The notes beneath the pieces were generated by a model. That model did no database searches, was not told where the DNA came from, and worked only from the letters and a program-made list of their open reading frames with translations. Below are positions 24,109 through 32,806 of a stretch of 64,000 nucleotides of DNA, piece by piece (the stretch's first letter is position 1; every line of letters begins with the position of its first letter). A program made the translations under genes and the position numbers. This DNA comes from Tessaracoccus sp. MC1679 (lineage in GTDB: Bacteria > Actinomycetota > Actinomycetes > Propionibacteriales > Propionibacteriaceae): positions 124,001-188,000 of the forward strand of contig NZ_JACJGB010000008.1 in assembly GCF_014164775.1 (NCBI RefSeq). The letters are read 5' to 3'.

Positions 24109-25716
24109 GTGACGGAGTTCCCGGCCACGCAGCACGCCATCCAGATCACCGGGGTGGATGAGTTCATCCACAATCCGGCCAAGCCGGTCGACCCCGTCGG
24201 CCCCACCCAGCTGCTGCTCAAGGTGGAGTCCTGCGGCATCTGCTTCAGCGACACCAAGCTCCTGCACGCCTTCGACTCGCACCCCCGCAAGGCCGAGGTG
24301 GTTTCCGGAATCGACCTCGACGCCCTCGCAGAGATCCCCAGCTACCACCCCGGATCCGCCCCCGTCGTTCCCGGCCATGAGCCGGTGGCCAGGATTGTCG
24401 CGGTGGGTGACCAGGTGACGCACTTCGCCGTCGGCGACCGCGTCCTGGTCCAGGCGGACTGGAAGCACCTCAAGACCCCCGCCTCCAACGGCGCGTTCGG
24501 CTACAACTTCGACGGCGCCCTGCAGGAGTACGTGGTCGTCGACGAGCGCTGCGTCGTGGCACCCGACGGCGAGAAGTTCCTCATCCACGTCACCGACGGC
24601 CCGTCCGCCGCGGCCGTGGGCCTCATCGAGCCCTGGGCCACCGTCGAGGGTTCGTACGCGTGGGCCGAGCGGAACCACCCCAAGGCCGGAGGCCGGATGC
24701 TGGTGGTGGCCGACGGCGAGGTGTCCGGGCTGGATGCGTTCGTCGCGTCGAATGAGCCTGCCGAGATCGTGCGGCTCGAGCCGGGCGACGTCGAGACCCT
24801 CGCAGGGAACGCGTTCGACGACATCATCTACCGCGGGTCCGACGCGGCTGTGCTGGAGAGGCTGGGCGGGCTGCTGGGCATGCGCGGAGTGCTGTGCGTG
24901 GTGCTCGACGGCGGCCGCATCGAGGGCCCGGTCAAGCTCGACATCGGCCGCGTCCACTACGACTTCATCCGCTTCTGCGGCACCACGGGATCGGACCCGG
25001 CCGACGGCTACGCCTGGATCCCCGCCAACGGCGAGATCCGCGACGGCGACAAGGTGGCCATCATCGGCGCCGCCGGCCCCATGGGCCAGATGCACACCAT
25101 CCGTGCGCTGACGTCGGGGATCGCGGGCATCTCGGTGGCCGGCACCGACCTGAGCGACGAGCGCCTGGCGCACCTCGAGTCGTTGACCCGTCCGGTTGCG
25201 GACAAGAACGGCATTGAGCTCAGCATCATCAACACCGGCACCACGAAGCTGGAGCCCGGCTACACGCACCTCTCCTGCATGGTTCCGGTGCCCGCGCTGG
25301 TGGCGCAGGCCGTGGACCTGGCAGCCGAGGGCGCGATCATCAACGCGTTCGCCGGCATCCCGGCGGGCACCACCGGCTCGTTCGACCTTCAGGGGATCAT
25401 CGAGCGGCGCATCTTCATGCTGGGCACCAGCGGCTCGGACGTGTCGGACATGCGCACGGTGCTGCGGAAGATCGAGGAGGGGATCATCGACACCCACATC
25501 TCCCTCGACGCGGTCACGGGGATGGCCGGGTTCCGCGATGCCATCGAGTCGGTGATGAACCGCACCTCGGGCGGCAAGATCATGGTGTACCCGTCGCTGC
25601 ACGACCTCCCGCTCACCCGCCTGGTGGACATGCCGGAGAAGCTCCCGCATGTCGCGGCACTGTTGAACAACGGCGTGTGGACGAAGGAAGCCGAGGAGGC
25701 ACTGCTCGCCGGCTGA
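24109..25716 (+). CDS. unusually long zinc-type alcohol dehydrogenase (535 aa)
   Basis: The N-terminal part is a medium-chain dehydrogenase GroES-like domain with the catalytic zinc motif SCGICFSD and later PVVPGHEPVARIVAVG. The usual coenzyme loop appears only at about residue 325 (DKVAIIGAAGPMGQMHTIRA). Between them, residues 190-300 form an extra alpha/beta block (GGRMLVVADGEVSG, then LLGMRGVLCVVLDGG) resembling an additional Rossmann-like unit. Normal members have about 340-380 residues. The GTG at 24109 has AAGGAG six bases upstream; an ATG at 24088 lacks one. It is divergent from the SorC gene. A sugar-alcohol or sugar-phosphate substrate is likely. Confidence 0.82.
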   Translation: MTEFPATQHAIQITGVDEFIHNPAKPVDPVGPTQLLLKVESCGICFSDTKLLHAFDSHPRKAEVVSGIDLDALAEIPSYHPGSAPVVPGHEPVARIVAVGDQVTHFAVGDRVLVQADWKHLKTPASNGAFGYNFDGALQEYVVVDERCVVAPDGEKFLIHVTDGPSAAAVGLIEPWATVEGSYAWAERNHPKAGGRMLVVADGEVSGLDAFVASNEPAEIVRLEPGDVETLAGNAFDDIIYRGSDAAVLERLGGLLGMRGVLCVVLDGGRIEGPVKLDIGRVHYDFIRFCGTTGSDPADGYAWIPANGEIRDGDKVAIIGAAGPMGQMHTIRALTSGIAGISVAGTDLSDERLAHLESLTRPVADKNGIELSIINTGTTKLEPGYTHLSCMVPVPALVAQAVDLAAEGAIINAFAGIPAGTTGSFDLQGIIERRIFMLGTSGSDVSDMRTVLRKIEEGIIDTHISLDAVTGMAGFRDAIESVMNRTSGGKIMVYPSLHDLPLTRLVDMPEKLPHVAALLNNGVWTKEAEEALLAG

Positions 25717-25792
25717 CCCCCGGCCGCGCGGAGCTTCGCTCCTCACAGCCCGGGGCCGCCCTCGCTGGTGCAGGTGCCGCCCCGCGTTCCCT

Positions 25793-25884
25793 CCCGCTGG
25801 CTGAGGTGCCGCCCCGGCGCTCCCCCACCGCTGGCTGAGGTGCCGCCCCGGCGCTCGAAGAGCGCTCCGGGCGGCCTCGAAGCC
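25793..25884. repeat. dispersed repeat, second copy of the 11.4-kb family
   Basis: CCGCTGGCTGAGGTGCCGCC occurs at 25793 and 25827 (period 34), and GCCTCGAAGCCT at 25873-25884 matches 11408-11419 exactly. A GCGCTC/GAGCGC hairpin lies between. The gap 25717-25992 otherwise holds no gene. Confidence 0.75.
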
Positions 25885-25992
25885 TGAGAAACTTGTGCTG
25901 ACAAGCCCACCTTCCCCAGCATCCCGCAGGCTGTTCGCTGGCACCCGGTTTCCGCAACTGACATGATGGCCCCGTCAGGGAGAGGAGACCCG

Positions 25993-26709
25993 ATGACCAA
26001 CGTGTGCGTCATCCCCGTCCGCGGGGGTTCGAAGGGGATTCCTCGTAAGAATCTCCTGCCGATCGCGGGCAAGCCTCTCGTCGTGTGGACCATCGAACAG
26101 GCTCTGGCCGTCCCCGGACTTCGGGTGATCGTGTCCACCGAAGACCCCGAGATCGCCGCCGTTTCCCGCGACGCGGGCGCCGAAGTCATCGACCGCCCCG
26201 CCGAGCTCGCCCAGGACACCACGGCCTCCGAACCTGTGATCGAGCACGCCATCGCCACGCTGACCGAGCGTGGCGAGCGGCCCGACGTGGTGATGTTCCT
26301 CCAGGCCACCTCTCCCGTCCGCTTGCCCGGCACCTTGGCCCGCGCACTGGCCGAGTTCGAGGCGTCCGGGGCCGACTCAATGCTCTCGGTCATCCCCGAG
26401 ACCCCCTTTCTGTGGAATCTCGCCCACCCGGCGACGGCGGACTATGACTACACCAGCCGCCCCCGCCGCCAGGACATCGCACCCGAGAGCCTCAAGTACC
26501 GCGAGAACGGCTCGATCTACGTGACGCGCACCGAGATCTACGAGACCCTCCACAACCGCCTCGGCGGTCACATCGAGCTGTTCGTCCTTGACGAGGTCGA
26601 GGCCATCGACATCGACACCCCAGCGGACTTCGCCCGCGCCGAGCAGATCCTCATGAACATCGATGGAGGCGCGGCAAGACCAGCCTCCGGCAACACATCC
26701 GGCATCTGA
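25993..26709 (+). CDS. neuA: acylneuraminate cytidylyltransferase family protein
   Basis: A 238-residue nucleotidyltransferase that activates a nonulosonic (sialic-acid-like) sugar with CTP. The N-terminal IPVRGGSKGIPRKNLLPIAG is the CTP-binding signature, followed by FLQATSPVR and YRENGSIYVT, typical of this family. AGGAG precedes the ATG at 25993; an earlier in-frame ATG at 25963 has no site. It is at the left edge of the glycan region, 26 kb from the nonulosonate synthase gene at 52341. A KDO-type substrate is less likely in a Gram-positive. Confidence 0.85.
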   Translation: MTNVCVIPVRGGSKGIPRKNLLPIAGKPLVVWTIEQALAVPGLRVIVSTEDPEIAAVSRDAGAEVIDRPAELAQDTTASEPVIEHAIATLTERGERPDVVMFLQATSPVRLPGTLARALAEFEASGADSMLSVIPETPFLWNLAHPATADYDYTSRPRRQDIAPESLKYRENGSIYVTRTEIYETLHNRLGGHIELFVLDEVEAIDIDTPADFARAEQILMNIDGGAARPASGNTSGI

Positions 26710-26891
26710 TCCAAAAGCCGGGCCGATTATGGCCGAACGTCTATGCCCTCTAGGATCTGAACAAGATTGGAGCCTGCGAGGCCGGGTCTGCGAAGTGCAC
26801 AGCGAATCGGCTGCGAGCTAAGCGAAACCGGGGGAAATTGACCGCACGCCGCATGGTTCCAGGTCGGCTTCTATGGGGGAGCGAAGTCCAC

Positions 26892-28391
26892 ATGACCATC
26901 CGCGAAATCTCGGCAGGCCAGGCGCCTGGCATCCCGTACCGCTTCCAATCAACGAAGCTGCGGTCGCTCACTCTGCCCGGCAACATCGCCGTCCCAACCC
27001 AGGTGCTCGGACTCCTGGTCCTCGACGCGATCCTCCTTGCGGCGGCCACCGGCGTTGCCCTGTGGGGCAGGTCGCAGCTGGGGTTCCTCCCGGACGCCGC
27101 CGACGTGGAGGCCAACGTCCGGCCGTGGGCCGTGGCTCTCACGCTCGGATGGCTGGGCGCCCTCGGCATCAGCGGGGCCTACCAGGCGCGGTTCCTCGGG
27201 GCGGGGATGCTGGAGTATCGGCGGGTCCTGAACGCCTCCGTCGTGGTGGCCGCCGTCGTCGGGATCGGCGCATACCTGCTCCGGTACCCCCTATCTCGCG
27301 GATTCTTCGTGCTGCTCTTCCTGGTGGGCATCCCGCTGCTGCTGGTCGGTCGGCTGGGCATGCGTCGAGGGCTGCACACCGCCCGGATGAGGGGTCTTCT
27401 GATGACTCCCACCCTGATCGCCGGGGATGAGGCACACATCGACGACCTCGCCCGCGTCCTGCGTCGGGAGCGGTGGCTGGGGTTCGAGATCGTCGGAGCG
27501 CCCTCGAGCACTCCTCAGGGCGCCTACACCGCGGGGAGGATTCCTGTGGTGGGAAGCCCCGAGGAAGCGCCCGTCGTGCTGCGCACCACCGGCGCCGCGG
27601 CCGTCATCTTCGCCACCGGCTCCTTCCCCCGTGCGCACATGTTCAACCGCATGGCCCGTGAACTGGAGGACCACGACGCCCAGATGATCGTCGTCCCGGC
27701 GCTGACGGACATCTCCGCGGAACGGCTGCAGGTCCGCCCTGTGGCTGGGATGCCGCTGGTGCACGTCGAGCAGCCGCGGGCTCAGCACGCGTCGCGCTGG
27801 CTGAAGCGGATCTTCGACGTCGTCGGCTCGGGCGCGTTGCTGCTCCTCTCCCTCCCTATCACCCTGGTGGTGGCGATCGCGATCAAGCTGGAGGACTCCG
27901 GCCCGGTGTTCTTCAAGCAGACCCGCGTGGGCCTCAAGGGCGAACCGTTCAGCTTCTACAAGTTCCGCTCGATGGTCCCCGACGCGGAGGCGCGGCGGCA
28001 GGCGCTCCTGGCGGCGAACGGTTCCGACGGCGAGGTCCTCTTCAAGATGGCCCAGGACCCGCGGATCACCCGTGTGGGCAGGTTCATCAGGCGCTACTCA
28101 ATCGACGAGATCCCGCAGTTCTGGAACGTCCTGCGCGGCGAGATGAGCCTGGTTGGCCCCCGCCCTGCCCTCCCCCACGAGGTGGCGCGGTACGACGATC
28201 ACGTCCTGCGCCGTCTGGACGTCCGCCCCGGTCTGACGGGCCTGTGGCAGGTGTCGGGCCGCTCGGACCTACCCTGGGAGGACACCGTGCGCCTCGACCT
28301 GTACTACGTGGACAACTGGTCCATGCTGCAGGACCTGACCATCCTGGGCCGGACGGTCACCGCGGTGCTGGCCTCCCGCGGTGCCTATTGA
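26892..28391 (+). CDS. polyprenyl-phosphate sugar-1-phosphate transferase (first copy)
   Basis: A 499-residue membrane enzyme of the WcaJ/WbaP type that starts glycan assembly by moving a sugar phosphate to undecaprenyl phosphate. About four hydrophobic segments lie in residues 30-140, a CoA-binding-like cytosolic domain is in the middle, and the C-terminal catalytic domain has KFRSMVPDAE, IDEIPQFWNVLRGEMSLVGP and the final WSMLQDLTILGRT. The ATG at 26892 has GGGGGA 11 bases upstream; two earlier starts are possible. It is a paralogue of 61575-62993. The next gene overlaps its stop. Confidence 0.9.
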   Translation: MTIREISAGQAPGIPYRFQSTKLRSLTLPGNIAVPTQVLGLLVLDAILLAAATGVALWGRSQLGFLPDAADVEANVRPWAVALTLGWLGALGISGAYQARFLGAGMLEYRRVLNASVVVAAVVGIGAYLLRYPLSRGFFVLLFLVGIPLLLVGRLGMRRGLHTARMRGLLMTPTLIAGDEAHIDDLARVLRRERWLGFEIVGAPSSTPQGAYTAGRIPVVGSPEEAPVVLRTTGAAAVIFATGSFPRAHMFNRMARELEDHDAQMIVVPALTDISAERLQVRPVAGMPLVHVEQPRAQHASRWLKRIFDVVGSGALLLLSLPITLVVAIAIKLEDSGPVFFKQTRVGLKGEPFSFYKFRSMVPDAEARRQALLAANGSDGEVLFKMAQDPRITRVGRFIRRYSIDEIPQFWNVLRGEMSLVGPRPALPHEVARYDDHVLRRLDVRPGLTGLWQVSGRSDLPWEDTVRLDLYYVDNWSMLQDLTILGRTVTAVLASRGAY

Positions 28392-29496
28392 GCCCCGAAC
28401 AGATCGCGACCGCGGGCCAGCGCGGGGCAGCGCCTGAGGCGTCGCGGGATCGCTCGCTCGACGTGGCCCGTGGGATCGCGATCGCCTGCGTGGTGGTGGG
28501 ACATGCCCTCCGTGGGCTCTTCGCAGCAGGACTCGTGGACCCGTCGCAATCGGTCTGGGCCGTCATGGATCGCGCACTATACCTGCTCCACCTGCCGGTC
28601 TTCGCTTTCGCGACGGGGCTGCTCATGCCGCGCCCCGTCGAGCGAGATGGGCGGGCACGCTACCTTCGCGCTCGACTCTCGCTGCTCGCCTACCTGTTCC
28701 TTCTCTGGACCCTGATCGAAGGGACCGCAGAGGTCCTCACGTCGTCGGTCAAGAACGTTCCTGTGACGTGGTGGCAGGTGCTGAGCGTCTGGCGACCTCT
28801 TGGCCCCCTGTGGTTCCTGCCGTTGCTGATGTTGGCCACCGTCGTGGTGGTGATCCTCTCGCCGTGGTGGGGTGGACGGCTCCGCCTCCTCGTCGTGAGC
28901 CTCACCGTGCTGGCCAGTGTGGCGTTCTGGGGCTGGGAGGGCGAGTTCATCTTCACGCGGGGGCTGCCGCTGGTTGCGTGGTTCGTCCTGGGGGCCCTGG
29001 TGACGTTCGACCGGTTCGCCCGCTGGGCGGCCAGATCTCGATCCTGGGCATTGGTGGGGATCGTCTTGACCGGCGGCGCGGTGTGGCAGTGGGCGGCCTC
29101 GGTGCCGTGGGTGACAGTCCCGACCATCATCGACCCCGACCGGGGACTCGTGTCGGTGTTGGCTGGGGTGGCCGGCGTGCTGGGCGCGTTGGGGGCGACG
29201 CTGGCCGTCTCGATCCTGCTGGGCCGGATGGCCGTCGCTGGGGCCGTCCTCGCCTACCTGGACGACTCTCGCTTCAGATCTATCTCGCCCACGTTCTCTT
29301 CACGGCTGGAACCCGCGTGGTGCTTGCCCGCATGGGCATCGTCGATCCCGCGATCCATCTGGCCCTCGGCACGGCCGCAGGGATCGCCGGGCCGCTGGCC
29401 CTGGAGCGCGTAACCCGGGGCGTACCCTGGCTCTTCGCTACGCCATGGGCCGCCCGTAGTTCGGCGGCCCAAGCCGCGCGCGGCCGCCATGAGTAG
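28388..29496 (+). pseudogene. acyltransferase-3 family membrane protein, frameshifted
   Basis: The first frame starts at a TTG overlapping the previous stop and reads through SRDRSLDVARGIAIACVVVG, the typical N-terminus of acyltransferase family 3, with about eight hydrophobic segments. At 29260/29261 the family sequence moves to another frame, where SLQIYLAHVLFTAGTRVVL continues to the stop at 29496. One missing G in the CTGGAC context explains the shift. Unrepaired, the first frame ends at 29413 with unrelated residues. This may be a real mutation or a sequence error in a G run. Restored, the protein would be about 370 residues. Confidence 0.75.
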
Positions 29497-29542
29497 CGTG
29501 CCGGTTCAGCGTTCCGTGCCCCTCCCCTTAGGATCAGCGACC

Positions 29543-29611
29543 ATGTCAACCTCACCCATCAGCGAGCAGGCGGGCGGCAGGCTCCGGGACCTCTAAGGTC
29601 TGCGGGCGATG
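29543..29611 (+). pseudogene. 5' remnant of another acyltransferase gene
   Basis: The ATG at 29543 opens a frame ending GGRLRDL, then a TAA stop (29594-29596), then GLRAM. With the stop read as Gln this is the standard start of OafA-like acyltransferases (compare LLRDVQGLRAVAVL in the gene at 32807). The similarity ends near 29611, so only about 23 codons remain. Confidence 0.55.
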
Positions 29612-29646
29612 CCGGACACGCCGGGCTTGGGCTGGCCGGTGGATTC

Positions 29647-29675
29647 AGGCCCCCCGCTTACGCGGGGGTAGGCCC
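29647..29675. repeat. solitary 29-base CRISPR type I-E repeat-like hairpin
   Basis: The core CCCCCGC-TTAC-GCGGGGG (29651-29668) with flanks AGGC and TAGGCCC has the length and shape of an actinobacterial type I-E repeat. Only one copy is present, with no spacer-repeat periodicity and no cas gene in the window. It lies at the junction between two broken genes and could equally be a terminator hairpin. Confidence 0.35.
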
Positions 29676-29703
29676 ACGGTGAACGCCCAACCCACCCCAC
29701 CCC

Positions 29704-30896
29704 TCATGTCCGCCCCAGCGCCTCGTCGACCGCACCCCGGATCCCGACGACGAACGCCGTCGGCGTGAACCCCTCCGAGTGCCCCACCACCGCAGCCCTG
29801 GCGATCGGCTCCGCCCGCAGCCGACCCACAGCCTCGACGATCCCCTCCGCCGTCGCCTCCTCGAAGAACCACCCACTCACACCCTCCACGACGGTGTCCA
29901 GGTAGCCCCCGCCCGCAACGCCAACGCCGGCGTCCCGAACCGGAACCCCTCGATCGGCGTCAGGCCAAAGTCCTCCCTGCTCGGAGCCACGACGGCGGCC
30001 GCCGTCGCATACGCCCACCGCAACTGCGCATCCGAGATCCCCTCCACCATCGTCACGTTCGACGGCAGGTCCCTGCCCAACTGCTCCTTCAACGGCCCGC
30101 GCCCGACGATCAGCAGCCGCTCCCCCGGCATCCGCCGGAACGCCTCGATCGCCACGTCCACGTTCTTGTACGGCATCAACCGCGACACCAGCAGGAAGTG
30201 CCCACCCGCCTCGTCGACGCCGGGGATCGGCTCCCGCGGGTCGGCCGGGTCGAGCGTCGCCGGCGGGTGCACGATCCGCGCCTCAATCCCGTACACGTCC
30301 CGGATCCGCTGCTGCACCACCGTCGAGTTGCACAGGTACAGGTCGGCCGAGCGCGCGGCCCGCTTGTCCCACCGCACGAGCGCCGGCCGAAGCGCCATGA
30401 GCCCCCAGCCCACGGGCGTCCGCCACCACTTCTTCCCCAGGTAGTCGTCCACCAGGTACAGGAACCGCGCTGGCGAATGGCAGTAGACGATCTTCGGCTT
30501 GTCCGTCTTCACCCCGTGCGCGAACGCCGTGCTGGAGGCGATGACGACGTCGGCCCCCCTGCCCGCCTCGGTGTGGGAGAACGCCCACCCGAACAGCGGG
30601 AGGCCGAGCCGGAAGTCGCGCCGAAGCCACGGGAGGCGGTTGAGCGGCGAGAGGTTGAGGTCTGCTTCCGCCACCTCGGGGTAGGTGGTCGCAGGATTGT
30701 GGAGCGCCGTCGTCATCTCCGCGCCCGGGAACGCCTCGAGGAGCGCGACGGCGACTCTCTCGGCCCCGCCCCGCTGCGTGAAGTAGTCGTGCGCCAGCGC
30801 GACCCTCGGCTGCTCCCCCAGCGGCTCCGGCTCCAGCCGATCCAGCAGGTCCGCCAACCGCTCGCGGCCCCCCGGCGCAGGTGTCGACGCGTTCAT
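29704..30896 (-). pseudogene. family 4-like glycosyltransferase, frameshifted and IS-fused at the 5' end
   Basis: The main frame carries RVALAHDYFTQRGGAERVAV, KIVYCHSPARFLYLVDDYLG and EDFGLTPIEGFRFGTPALAL, typical of mannosyl/rhamnosyl-type GT4 enzymes. Near 29904-29909 a G run (five rather than six) shifts the frame; the following residues GGYLDTVVEGVSGWFFEE continue the family in the next frame to 29704. The 5' end lies within truncated IS481 sequence, so the N-terminal 30 residues may be foreign. A close, intact paralogue is at 57586-58725. Probably inactive as sequenced, unless the shift is a base-calling error. Confidence 0.75.
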
Positions 30897-31500
30897 CGTT
30901 GTGGATCTCGCTGTAAGCCAGGCGGGAGTGGTCATCGATCATCGAGTGGACGTAGTCGTAACCGATCTTGGGCCGCTTGTTCTTGGCGACGACGGTGTCG
31001 GAGCGTCCGCGGGCCCGCCAGCCGCCACCGTCGGGGATCTTGCCCAGCTTCTTGACATCCACGTGCACCAGTTCGCCGGGACGTTCGCGTTCGTAGCGGA
31101 CCGCGGTCTGCTTCGAGGTGCGAATCACCTGGCCGGTCATCGGGTCCAGGCAGGTCAGGGGCGGCATGCCCCGTCGGTGCAGGATCCGGGTCACGGTCCG
31201 CGGCGCGAGCCCGAGTTCGGCCGCGATCCAGCCCGGGCCGCGTCGGTGCTCCTGACGGGCGGCCACCACCAGGTCCTCCACCATGGCTGGCGTCGCGGTC
31301 GGGCACGCGTGAGGCCGGCTGGACCGGTCATGCAGACCGGCCTCGCCCTCGGCGTCCCAGCGTGCCAGCCAGCGGTGAGCACACTGACGTGAAATCCCCA
31401 TCGCCTTCGCTGCATGGGCGACCGGCCAGTGCTGGCTTCGGACCCGGTCGACCAGCAGCTTGCGGCCATGGAAGTTGAGGCGGGCGTTACGGTGGGACAC
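30871..31500 (-). pseudogene. IS481-family transposase, 3'-truncated
   Basis: The GTG at 31500 has a good GGAGG. About 210 residues are recognisable: an N-terminal HTH (AAKAMGISRQCAHRWLARWD), a second HTH (RRGPGWIAAELGLAPRTVTR) and the start of the DDE domain with HVDVKKLGKIPDGGGWR and SMIDDHSRLAYSEIHNDER. The two first catalytic Asp are present, but the final Glu region is lost. The frame then runs 100 residues or more into the neighbouring gene without family similarity. Confidence 0.85.
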
Positions 31501-31607
31501 GAGGACCTCCGGGTGTGAGATGTGACCTTCGACAAGCCACACCCCACCCGGGGGTCCTCCCTCACGTCAATACCGACGCACTGTCACCAACCTCTTGGCT
31601 CGGTACA
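30871..31607 (-). mobile_element. truncated IS481-family insertion sequence
   Basis: The left part of an IS481 element, in minus orientation. Its outer end is placed at 31607, where the outward sequence starts TGTACCGAGCCAAGAGG; TGT ends are usual for the family. The transposase is cut at about 30871, where the sequence becomes a glycosyltransferase gene, so the other inverted repeat and about a third of the transposase are missing. Boundaries are estimates. Confidence 0.75.
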
Positions 31608-31985
31608 CCTAGGTTCGTCCAGGTCGTTATCGACGCGGTCGACATTCCGGCCGCCCGACGCTTCTGGTCGGCCACGCTCGGCTACGAGGAGGACCCGCGC
31701 GAAGGGGTGACGGACATCGTCGACCCGCGCCAGCTCAACATGCCGCTCGTCTTCCAGGACCTCGACGCCAGCGACGCCGACCGCCTCGCCCAGCGCAACC
31801 GCATCCACATCGACCTGTTCGTGCCCGACGACCAGGTGGCCGCGCGACTCGAGGCCGCCCTGGCCGCGGGCGGGACCGTGGTGCGCGACGCCAGCCCGAT
31901 CTGGTGGACGGTGGCCGACCCCGAGGGCAACGAGGTCGACCTCACGATCTCACCGGGCCGCGAGGAACACTGGGCTGGCCCCTGA
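31608..31985 (+). pseudogene. VOC/glyoxalase-like protein missing its start
   Basis: The frame reads FVQVVIDAVDIPAARRFWSA and ends TVADPEGNEVDLTISPG, a full vicinal-oxygen-chelate (glyoxalase-like, DUF-type) domain of about 125 residues. The IS481 end lies exactly where the native start codon would be expected, and no ATG, GTG or TTG in the gene itself is well placed. An open frame enters from the IS at 31515. It may still be made as a fusion with 31 foreign residues, but a decayed gene is more likely. Confidence 0.65.
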
Positions 31986-32036
31986 GCCCGACCGGCGAGG
32001 AACGAGCCGCCAGGTCGAAGGGCCTGGCAACGCCCA

Positions 32037-32696
32037 CTAGCCCCGCAGCAGCCAGGCGACCTCGTTGACCAGCAGCCGACGACGCGACGGCGACTCGTAT
32101 GAACGCTCGTCGTGCCCCAACCCGTCGAAGACGACGGCGTCGCCCACGGCCCAGCCCATCACGTGAGTGGCGCCGTCGGTGGTGTGCTGCACCAACGGCG
32201 CGACACCCGGGTCGATCACCAGACCCGAGTAACTCTCGTCGAAGGCCGACACCTCCTCAAGGCCCTCCCACACCGGGTGCCCGACCCCGCTCGGCGCAGG
32301 TTGGAAAGTGGCGTCGGCGATTTCGGGGTGGAACGAGCCAGGGCCCCAGTTGCCGCCGACGGCCCGACGCCACTCCGGCAGCTGCCCGAAGGCGCCGTTG
32401 GACGTGTGGACGCTCAGCACGCGACCCCCTGCGGCCAGGTAGTCACGCAGCGCCGCGAGGTCGGCGTCGAAGGTGTCCGACGGTGCCTCCCCGGCCTCCG
32501 CGATCCCACCGCCGGCGTTGGCGACGAAGAGGTCGAAGCTGGCGATGTCGAGCAGCGACCCGGCGACGGTGTCGCGCAGCTCGACCTCGTGCCCGGCCCC
32601 GCGCAGGATCTCGGCGATGAGCGGCGAGGTGCGCTCGAAGGGGTGCCAGGGGTCGGCGTAAGGCCCCACCCCGCTGGCGATCAGAATCCGAGCCAC
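32037..32696 (-). CDS. ThuA-like domain protein (219 aa)
   Basis: A second ThuA-type protein: ARILIASGVGPYADPWHPFE at the N-terminus, VLSVHTSNGAFGQLPEW in the middle and DGLGHDERSYESPSRRRLL at the C-terminus, with VHTSNG at the position of the family's conserved helix turn. It shares these strings with the protein at 20038-20712. The ATG at 32696 follows AGGAGG. It lies alone between the VOC remnant and an acyltransferase gene. Function unknown; a sugar-derivative role is usual for the family. Confidence 0.78.
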   Translation of the reverse strand: MARILIASGVGPYADPWHPFERTSPLIAEILRGAGHEVELRDTVAGSLLDIASFDLFVANAGGGIAEAGEAPSDTFDADLAALRDYLAAGGRVLSVHTSNGAFGQLPEWRRAVGGNWGPGSFHPEIADATFQPAPSGVGHPVWEGLEEVSAFDESYSGLVIDPGVAPLVQHTTDGATHVMGWAVGDAVVFDGLGHDERSYESPSRRRLLVNEVAWLLRG

Positions 32697-32806
32697 GAGA
32701 ACCTCCTAGTTTGTTTGGTGACGCCACAATATCGGCTCGGGCAGGGCTGGCGCGCCCATAATCCAGAGCGTTAGCATTCGGCGATCAGGCGACACATAGG
32801 GGAACG

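Noticed and set aside
26838-26891. Longer start (TTG at 26838) of the first sugar transferase
   Set aside because: Adds 18 residues with no hydrophobic or family-like content; the ATG at 26892 has a better-placed G/A-rich site, though the choice is not certain.
29647-29675. CRISPR array
   Set aside because: Only one repeat-like unit; no second repeat at spacer distance and no cas genes, so it is reported as a solitary repeat only.
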